From Phoronis ovalis (lineage: Eukaryota > Phoronida > Phoronidae), in the NCBI GenBank assembly GCA_028565635.1, contig JAOXYB010034340.1, positions 1 through 14,081 on the forward strand: DNA of 14,081 nucleotides, in the 5' to 3' direction. Below are positions 9,501 to 14,081 of the stretch, in pieces. The position numbers and the translations under genes are program-made. How positions within the stretch are numbered: the stretch's first letter is position 1; each line of letters starts with the position of its first letter. The notes under the pieces are model-generated. The model was given only the letters and a program-made list of their open reading frames with translations. It searched no databases and was not told the origin of the DNA.

Positions 9501-9788
9501 ACTGCTTTGGCTGACATGCTTACAACCAACTGTACACTTCGATATCTTGATGCATCAGGCCGTGGTGAAGTAACTGTAAAAGGAGTATCATCTGTATTAA
9601 GTAGTTTGCAAGTAAATAAAACCCTCCGAGAATTAAGATTGGGAGTTGTACATGTAAATATGGAGAACGAAATAAATAAGCAGCTACATGAAGATTTGCG
9701 ACAAGCTATCAGGTCTGCTACATGGTTGCAAGGGTGGAATGTTCAAATTACGGCATGCCGTATCACTTTGACTAGCAAAGTAAAATAA
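3334..9788 (+). CDS. NACHT-LRR (NLR-like) receptor gene, five supported exons, 5' end unresolved
   Basis: A probable intracellular innate immune receptor of the STAND ATPase class. Exons inferred by eye are 3334-3518, 4859-4936, 5168-5242, 5813-5945 and 6098-9788, giving about 1,390 residues. All joins keep frame (phases 2 in, then 1,1,1,2) and use GT/AG borders. In order the product has a small unassigned N-terminal domain, a short acidic or polar linker from two tiny exons, a pre-NACHT helical segment, a NACHT ATPase, a winged-helix region and a long LRR array. In this family ligand sensing by the LRRs is coupled to ADP/ATP exchange and oligomerisation in the cytosol. No signal peptide or membrane segment is visible, consistent with cytosolic location. 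No in-frame ATG precedes the 3334 exon before a stop at 3317-3319, so at least one upstream exon is required. It cannot be assigned to a named vertebrate NLR. The ligand is unknown. Confidence 0.85.
3519..4858 (+). other. Large intron carrying an interspersed repeat copy
   Basis: An intron of about 1.34 kb lies between the phase-1 donor at 3519 (GTACAA) and the acceptor TTCCGTTTTAG ending at 4858. Roughly 3898-4722 is a copy of the interspersed repeat described separately. The remainder shows no exon I can support. Short open frames inside it are not gene-like. Confidence 0.6.
3898..4722 (+). mobile_element. Interspersed repeat, copy 1 (non-autonomous DNA-transposon-like)
   Basis: This copy shares its whole layout with 11397-12122. 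A TGACCT(G/C)TAAAT.ACC block near the left end is followed by CTTTCTGAAAATTTTATGCC and GCCATTTTGA.AGTTTGA, then two internal subunits about 268 bp apart. Subunit landmarks are TCATTTTGGAACATTT at 4232-4247 and 4501-4515, and TATAGCTT(A/G)CTGAAAATTGG at 4372-4391 and 4640-4659. It ends with an A/G-rich stretch and a near-perfect hairpin: arms GGCTTGCTCC (4697-4706) and GGAGCAACCC (4713-4722) around a 6-nt loop. It sits in the first large intron of the NACHT gene in the same orientation as copy 2. No protein is encoded. The left boundary is approximate. Confidence 0.72.
4859..4936 (+). CDS. NACHT-LRR gene exon B: short linker
   Basis: This 78-nt exon lies between the acceptor CGTTTTAG and the donor GTAAAC. 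Both borders are phase 1, so it can be included or skipped without changing frame. It encodes about 26 residues (DELSAIDVCAEAVPDQDSLS and a short polar tail), acidic and probably flexible. It looks like linker between the N-terminal domain and the NACHT module. Support comes from frame and phase agreement with the exons on both sides. Confidence 0.6.
5168..5242 (+). CDS. NACHT-LRR gene exon C: short linker
   Basis: This 75-nt exon follows the pyrimidine-rich acceptor TTTTTCATTTTAG and ends at the strong donor GTAAGC. Both borders are phase 1. It encodes about 25 residues, beginning EKPAAVSFGDAGAIPIEDK and ending in an acidic SSEDD. As with exon B, low complexity and symmetric phase suggest a modular linker, possibly alternatively spliced. 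Confidence 0.62.
5369..5449 (+). CDS. Possible optional linker exon of the NACHT-LRR gene
   Basis: An open stretch of 81 nt lies between an acceptor-like ACTTTTATACCAG and the consensus donor GTAAGT. It is exactly phase 1 at both ends and about the size of the two neighbouring linker exons. In the joined frame it would add about 27 residues (containing HSVNGHIVKGNVSLAF). Its composition is unlike the acidic linkers and the acceptor is mediocre. It may be an alternative exon or a chance open stretch. Confidence 0.28.
5813..5945 (+). CDS. NACHT-LRR gene exon D: pre-NACHT helical segment
   Basis: This 133-nt exon follows the acceptor TTGTTTTACAG and ends CATAG|GTATCT (phase 2). It encodes about 44 residues. 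The core ELIDVYESKLCKLQPLNW, then RPDFTLSLKETYTTLTL, is the typical element just before NACHT in many invertebrate NLRs: a helix ending in an L..L.P..W hinge, then F..L...YT.L. It joins directly to RYLEKTEKVIDLYTVFDD at the start of the next exon, restoring a continuous pre-NACHT region. The open frame continues past the donor into the intron to a stop at 5989-5991, so only this part is coding. Confidence 0.8.
6098..9788 (+). CDS. NACHT-LRR gene exon E: NACHT ATPase, winged helix and LRR array in one exon
   Basis: This 3.69-kb exon follows the acceptor TTATGCAG and runs to TAA at 9786-9788. Counting the TTG codon at 6180 as residue 1, Walker A is EGAAGTGKST (residues 3-12), Walker B is ILIIVDGYDE with acidic residues D86, D89 and E90, and sensor 1 is VLVTSRP ending near residue 118. 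A later block, FVHKTVQEFFAACEL (about 296-310), matches the F.H.T.QEFFAA signature in the winged-helix region of NLRs. From about residue 540 the protein is LRR. A central block has three 57-59-residue double units each bearing TNSG, and a C-terminal block has 28-residue ribonuclease-inhibitor-type repeats such as LNLQGNMIGDLGI and LDLSNNRMMDEGI. All nucleotide-binding residues I can check are present, so it is probably an active ATPase. There is no frameshift. The exon is intronless, as is common in expanded invertebrate NLR families. Confidence 0.93.
6186..6530 (+). other. NACHT nucleotide-binding core
   Basis: Walker A (P-loop) GAAGTGKST at 6189-6215 has the invariant GK(S/T). Walker B with DGYDE (D at 6435-6437) matches the NACHT consensus of D-G-x-D-E. 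Sensor 1 TSRP is at about 6522-6533. Spacing of about 80 residues between the two Walker motifs is normal for NACHT domains. Confidence 0.93.
8160..8660 (+). repeat. Triple 57-59-residue LRR double-repeat with TNSG
   Basis: TNSG occurs at codons starting 8265, 8436 and 8613, that is 57 and 59 residues apart. Each unit reads (D/V)(I/V)xxDxSxxxxxDDxMAxLI followed by a run of hydrophobic strand and TNSG(Q/H/P)xxAxxxx. Each unit therefore fuses two LRRs of different types. The DNA identity between units is only moderate, so the duplication is old and kept under protein-level constraint. Confidence 0.75.
8830..9650 (+). repeat. C-terminal ribonuclease-inhibitor-type LRR array
   Basis: Roughly eight or nine 28-residue repeats follow the pattern SITxLxLxxNxIxxxGIxxLxKSLxxNQ. 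Examples are SITILNLQGNMIGDLGI and SITGLSLARNNIRNSGI. The array ends with an LRYLDASG unit and a final, degenerate NKTLRELRLG unit. It then gives way to a non-repetitive tail of about 40 residues with Trp near the end (TWLQGWNVQ). Confidence 0.9.
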
Positions 9789-11135
9789 GAATTTACATGA
9801 GTTTAAGTCATATATAAGATATGTTTATTTATTACTGGAGACTGAAACCTTCATTTTCAAAGCACAGGATGGGACTTTGAGCCTGCAATGAAATGTCTTA
9901 ATACACATGTTTCCGTTCTTTGGGATTTAGAGTTTGTTTTAATTTCAACATAGTGTACTTTCTGGTAGAAGTAAAATAATTTTTAAGCTCTATAAAAATG
10001 TTTTCAAAATAAAACTTTAAATTGAGACCTTATAATTAAATATTTGTCACTGGAACATGGGATACCAGTTACATACAGATTCTGAAATAAGTTGGTCATT
10101 ATGAAATAAAGCTTTTAATTCCAAGTTATAACTGCCATTTAAAAAAAATAGTTACTCTTATAAACAATGTTTTAAAGCACTCATCAAATAATGCTGTTAT
10201 TTTTGGTGGTTTATACTGGAGACTCGAACAAGACTTGTTCGGGAGCGAATCTAAAAGAAATTCTTTCCTCAGTGAGATACTTGTGATTTTGTATTGCTTT
10301 CTTATAGTTGCGTGTAAGATAATAATATTTGAGTCTGTGCTAATTATAAGGAGTAATATGATTTACAATGTCCCCCACCACTAACTTCTTGTTATAATGT
10401 TTGCACCTTTTTCCAGACATTTTGCTCTAGTGACTTTAACTTTATGAGGAGTGTGTTATCAGAATACATTAATTTATAGTTGTGACTATGATTTATGTTA
10501 ATATTACCTGCTAGTTACTAAGCATTAAAGGGGTAATGATCGCCAGAGATTTTTTTAATATTACAAACTTATTTATAATTTTGAGATATTTTATATTTAA
10601 CTTGTTTGGTATTGTAGGTAACTAGAAATAAGAAAGTATCGCTTTCAAGAAAAATACCGTATTAAGTTTTCAGAAAGACAGTAACCGTAGCTTATTTTTT
10701 GTTACCAAATTTCCTATGTACTTTGCTATTACTATGCATTAACTTTTGCTCCTCATTAGAAAAGATTGCCAATTAAAACTTCAAAGTTTGCAACAAAAGG
10801 TAGTGCATAGGCAGCATTCATAGTGAGATTCCTTTTGATTACATGTGTTAGTATTCTTAGATGTTAGTAAATGTTGAATGTTTTCAAGTAGTGTGGTATA
10901 ATACACTTATATTTCTTTTAGTGTTATTGTTCTCACGGAGACAATATTTAATGCTGTTTTAATTTTTGTATGGAATTACATATTCAAAATTCACTGTTTT
11001 GAGATGCCGTTTTTTACTGTAAATCGTTTGTACCTGAATAGCCATTGTTTTGTGATATGTTTTAGCTTGCTTGGTTTTTCTCATTGGTCTGTATATTTTG
11101 TTATTGTTTGAATAAATTTGTATACATATTTAACA
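9789..11135 (+). other. Probable 3' UTR of the NACHT-LRR gene
   Basis: AT-rich, non-coding sequence follows the stop codon. AATAAA hexamers occur at 10008-10013, 10105-10110 and 11111-11116. The last is the best cleavage candidate, because it is followed within ~50 nt by a GT-rich element (GTGTGTGT-like, about 11159-11166). A perfect 17-nt hairpin-like inverted repeat, CGAACAAG-A-CTTGTTCG, lies at 10225-10241. UTR extent is inferred, not observed. Confidence 0.5.
11111..11116 (+). terminator. Polyadenylation signal AATAAA, preferred site
   Basis: A canonical hexamer with A/T-rich flank and a downstream GT-rich stretch at about 11150-11170. Two earlier AATAAA hexamers (10008 and 10105) would give shorter UTRs of about 240 and 340 nt, so alternative polyadenylation is possible. 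Confidence 0.5.
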
Positions 11136-11396
11136 CTTTGCTTCATTTCTGGTACAAGTGTGTGTATCTCAACAACTACATGTAGGTAACATTTAGAAAC
11201 TGTGCTAAATGACCCAACAGAACTAAGAAATGACTTGGTTGTCCTAAAAACATCATTGCTTAGACACTCTTCACAGAGATAGGGTCACAGAAAAGTACAA
11301 GTCCACACAACTGATTTTTTCACACTCACTGCTGAGATTTAGATTGTATATAGGATAATACTGGAATCAAACTAAAATAACTTTTTATCAAAAGCA
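11136..11396. other. Intergenic, no feature seen
   Basis: AT-rich spacer between the likely polyadenylation site and the repeat copy at 11397. No exon, RNA gene or repeat could be supported. Confidence 0.45.
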
Positions 11397-12122
11397 GGGT
11401 TGCTGCTATTTATTTCTGTGGATCCTACATGACCTCTAAATGACCATTAAACAGATTCTTGAACTTACCATTAAATGGTAGAAATTCTTTGTTTTTTTGA
11501 AACTTTTTAACCCCTCAATCCGAAATCCACAAAGCTACTTTCTGAAAATGTCCTGCCATTTTGAAAGTTTGACCTTTTGAGCTCAAGATCAATTACCCTG
11601 AGCTTGTCATCTGTGAAATCACAATTAAGCCAGATACTTTTCAAGTAGCAGCATGTTTCCTCCATAAAATAAGTGAAGAAGCCAAAAAATAAATCTCATC
11701 TTCACAATGTTTTATTCTCAAATCACCAAAAGTCACTTCTTTATAAACTGAAACCATCATTTTCAGCAATTTTAGTGACAGCCCGTGGGCTGCAAAAATT
11801 CAGATATTATGCCCCACACTCTAGCTGTCTTCGAGATATACATGTAGCCACTAAATTATTGAGATGCCAAAGAATAAAAATCGCCTTTTAATACTCAAAT
11901 ATTCTCAGAAGTGATCAATTAACTCTTTGTATCACAAAACCATCATTTCTGGAACATTTTGAACAATTTTACCTCAAGATCAAGAGCAGCTCATTTTGGG
12001 GATGTCACCCCTGAAGTACCATTTCCTTAGCTGTATACGTTTCAGTTATAGCTAGCTGAAAATTGGAAGAAAGAAAGAAGAAATAAAGAAACTGTACCCC
12101 TCAAATAGCTTTGCAGCAGCCC
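11397..12122 (+). mobile_element. Interspersed repeat, copy 2, with short terminal inverted repeats
   Basis: This is the second copy of the family seen at 3898-4722, same orientation, about 7.5 kb away. It starts GGGTTGCTGC (11397-11406) and ends GCAGCAGCCC (12113-12122), which are inverse complements with one mismatch. Shared blocks with copy 1 are TGACCTCTAAATGACC, CTTTCTGAAAATGTCCTGCC, GCCATTTTGAAAGTTTGACC, CATAAAAT.A in the middle, GGAACATTTTGA at 11951, GATGTCACCCCTGAAGTACC, and TATAGCTAGCTGAAAATTGG at 12047-12066, followed by an A/G-rich tail. It is shorter than copy 1 because of internal deletions in the subunits. No protein is encoded. Confidence 0.72.
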
Positions 12123-12193
12123 AAGTTATTGATTTCAAGACAACTTGTTACAATAAGGGTTGCTGGAATTGTAATATCCTGTACTACTAAAAA

Positions 12194-12820
12194 ATGTCGA
12201 AGATTTCCATCGACATTTGACCCACCTATCAAAGTCATTTCAAAATGTTACCTAGCCTATTACACCCATCAACCTATAGCTTTTTTTAATCCACGTTGAA
12301 TCGTCTAGTCAACACCATCTTCTTAGTATGCGGCGGAAAGTAACACGTCTTCTCAGGAACAAATATGGCCACCAGTCAGCCAGGTCAAATATTACCATAC
12401 CTGTACTTTGACCTGTATTTTTCCTGCATCGAATATGAAGTTGATTGGATAAAAACTCGAGCAGTTATTGTGAGACAAAGAAAGTGTTACATACAACAAA
12501 CAATGTCAAAGTTTAAAACCTCCATTTAACCCACTTTTCACGGATATTGTAAACTTTCATATAACCCAACAGCTTATGGCATTCGTGAATCCACCTTCGA
12601 ATCATCAAGTCCAAGTTTTGTCCTTCCCGCAATCTTCGCAAAGTATCATGACCTCGGGAACAAACATGACCGCCAGTTGGCCATATTTGAAGTAATCAAG
12701 GTCAAAATTATGAATGGCCTGCAATTAGACATGTATTTACCCTGTGCCGAATATCAAGCTGATCGGGTAAAAACTGAAGCTATTATCACTAGAAAAAGAA
12801 AGTGTTACAGACCACAACAA
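12194..12820. repeat. Tandem duplication of a ~309-bp unit
   Basis: Unit 1 is about 12194-12502 and unit 2 about 12503-12820. Matching landmarks are AATCCACGTTGAATCGTC with AATCCACCTTCGAATCATC, AGGAACAAATATGGCCACCA with GGGAACAAACATGACCGCCA, CGAATATGAAGTTGATTGG with CGAATATCAAGCTGATCGG, and AAAGTGTTACATAC with AAAGTGTTACAGAC. Divergence of perhaps 25-30 percent by eye shows the duplication is old. Unit 1 begins with a 7-bp stem hairpin (ATGTCGA at 12194-12200 and TCGACAT at 12210-12216). The short frames inside are not conserved between units and are not gene-like. Confidence 0.75.
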
Positions 12821-12861
12821 CAACACATCGCCTATGACTATATGCCCATGCGCTATGTGTG

Positions 12862-13480
12862 ATGGGGAAAAAAAATGTTTACCGTTATTACAAAATCTAG
12901 ACAATTGGTTTTAAGAAAACATGCAAATTATTTTAATTGCTTAGAAAAAAAAATATTAAAATTTTTATTATAAAGTTTGACATTGAAAAATAATATCAAA
13001 TAAGCATTATTTAAGTTATGGTAGTAATAAATTCCAACAAAGTGGCAAGGAATGGAAAACCTGCCAAACACAAATTCACAATTAAAACTCTCACTCACTA
13101 ATTACACGGTAATTATAGCGGCCTGTCTACAGGAAGAAGCACCAGTTAAACAGCAACACTAACTGACAGTTATTTTTGTTTCTTCATTTATAACAGTAAT
13201 ATCAATACATGTATATGAATCATTGTTAGCAATGGAATGAACACTACATTCATGAAACTGTCTACATGATAAAAACCCTGATTAAAAAATGACTAGATAT
13301 AAGTCAATTAAAAAAAACAGGTGGAAAAAGAAGAATTAACACAGCCTACAATTAACACAACTTTTTTTACTTGAATATATCTTGTAATGAATCCGTTCTT
13401 TAATCAACCAGTGTTAGTGCTTTAACTTGAAAACAATGTACCACACACAATCTTCATTAAACTTAAGCCCAGTTTCTGCA
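12862..13480 (-). other. AT-rich non-coding region, possibly the 3' UTR of a minus-strand gene
   Basis: No plus-strand gene is visible. On the minus strand this lies downstream of the possible terminal exon at 13481-13589. An AATAAA hexamer on the minus strand (12964-12969 on the plus as TTTATT) could end that transcript. Nothing else could be supported. Confidence 0.3.
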
Positions 13481-13589
13481 TTATTTATGACCTTCCGGTT
13501 TCCTTCCCATTAAGAGTACAACGTCATAGGTCACAGTAATGATACTGTCATTATCATCAGGAGTTGATGACTTTAGAACTTCAAAAAAC
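13481..13589 (-). CDS. Possible terminal exon of a convergent minus-strand gene
   Basis: On the minus strand a good acceptor (AAATTACTTTCAG, pyrimidine-rich) precedes a 36-codon open stretch: FFEVLKSSTPDDNDSI then ITVTYDVVLLMGRKPEG and HK-TAA. The residues look like real protein: a charged helix, an acidic loop, then a hydrophobic strand with a basic end. DVVLLMGRKP loosely recalls the D..L..GR.P strand of pyridine-nucleotide disulfide oxidoreductases, but the spacing is one residue short, so no function is assigned. The flanking DNA to the right is intron-like. It is a short stretch that could be open by chance. Confidence 0.32.
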
Positions 13590-13807
13590 CTGAAAGTAAT
13601 TTAAAACAAATTTCACATCAGATTTTGAACATTAAAATTGATAATCTTCAGCACTTGGCTTAAAACATTTTTAAATGCTTTTGTTGGGTGATAGCGACAT
13701 GAAACTTGTTGAGGCTATAGTCCCTTCTGTTGTTTATGGGATGTGAATCTTCAGATAAAAGCATCTTTATATTGAATGATCAAACTTAAATATCCTGAGA
13801 AAACTCA

Positions 13808-14081
13808 ATGCAGCAACTCAAAAGGCATAAATAGACCAACTTGAAACTGTCTACTATTATATAGCATGTTGAGAATTTTTTTAAAAATAAATAATCCACA
13901 CCATAATTGGTAATTTGTCCAAATTGAAATATAACATATAGTCAGTATGCAAACACATGCAGTAAGTGAAATGGTATAAATAGACAGATTCATAGACACA
14001 AGAAATACTGCTGATGTACAGCACGAAAAATATTTTTTAACAAATTAGTCAAAACTATTTTTCCAAATTGAAATATAACAG
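13808..14081. repeat. Tandem repeat of ~144-149-bp units running off the window
   Basis: Two landmarks recur at a constant distance: GG(C/T)ATAAATAGAC at 13824 and 13973, and CCAAATTGAAATATAACA at 13919 and 14063. A third, ATGCAG followed by an A/G-rich spacer, precedes each ATAAATAGAC. At least 1.8 units are visible and the last copy is cut by the window end. The unit is AT-rich with no coding frame, so it is satellite-like or a short intronic tandem array. Confidence 0.65.

Noticed and set aside
8714-9529. Long minus-strand open frame (271 codons) opposite the LRR array
   Set aside because: It is the complement of a repetitive, well-supported LRR region. The repeats themselves keep the opposite frame open, and its product looks like no family. 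The same applies to minus-strand frames at 7436-7780 and 8105-8458.
11673-12862. Plus-strand frames at 11673-11891, 12111-12299 and 12677-12862
   Set aside because: They fall within repeat copy 2 or the 309-bp tandem units, and the reading frame is not preserved between the duplicated units.
13481-13589. Thioredoxin reductase or other flavin oxidoreductase exon
   Set aside because: Only a ten-residue resemblance, with spacing off by one and an early stop after it, so no family was assigned.
13805-13999. Minus-strand 64-codon frame at the right end
   Set aside because: It lies within the AT-rich tandem array, its composition is typical of random AT-rich translation, and it is not repeated in frame between units.
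1-14081. CRISPR array, operon, riboswitch, tRNA or rRNA genes
   Set aside because: The tandem repeats lack short direct repeats with unique spacers. No cloverleaf with A/B box pairs or rRNA core was recognised. The gene structure is eukaryotic.

Overview
The window looks like nuclear DNA of an invertebrate animal. It is AT-rich and holds a gene split by introns with canonical GT/AG borders. It also holds two decayed LINE retrotransposon ends, long interspersed and inverted repeats, simple-sequence DNA and polyadenylation signals. There is no sign of bacterial gene organisation. The NACHT-LRR receptor type and the repeat landscape fit a marine invertebrate with an expanded NLR family (mollusc, other lophotrochozoan, or cnidarian), but the sequence alone does not settle the phylum.

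Layout. 1-130 is a CT-rich microsatellite. 290-1122 is the 3' end of a CR1/Jockey-like LINE on the minus strand, with a palindrome and a GATA-type tail. 1398-1543 is the last ~44 codons of a different LINE polymerase on the plus strand, followed by a GA tail. 1544-2420 is AT-rich and without a recognisable gene. 2421-3083 holds a ~620-bp inverted-repeat element. 3334-9788 is the main gene: five supported exons, with a possible first exon at 3098-3132 and a possible optional exon at 5369-5449. 9789 to about 11135 is its likely 3' UTR. 11397-12122 is a repeat whose sister copy (about 3898-4722) sits in the gene's first large intron. 12194-12820 is a ~309-bp tandem duplication. 12964-13589 may hold the end of a convergent minus-strand gene. 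13808-14081 is a ~148-bp tandem repeat that runs off the window.

Main gene. Splicing inferred by eye gives a small unassigned N-terminal domain (3334-3518), two short linker exons (4859-4936, 5168-5242), a pre-NACHT helical exon (5813-5945) and one large exon (6098-9788). The large exon carries a complete NACHT ATPase module (Walker A, Walker B, sensor 1), a winged-helix region and more than ten LRR units. All junctions keep frame (phases 2,1,1,1,2). Together they encode about 1,390 residues of a probable cytosolic, nucleotide-dependent innate immune sensor. Much of the rest of the window is transposon-derived DNA.
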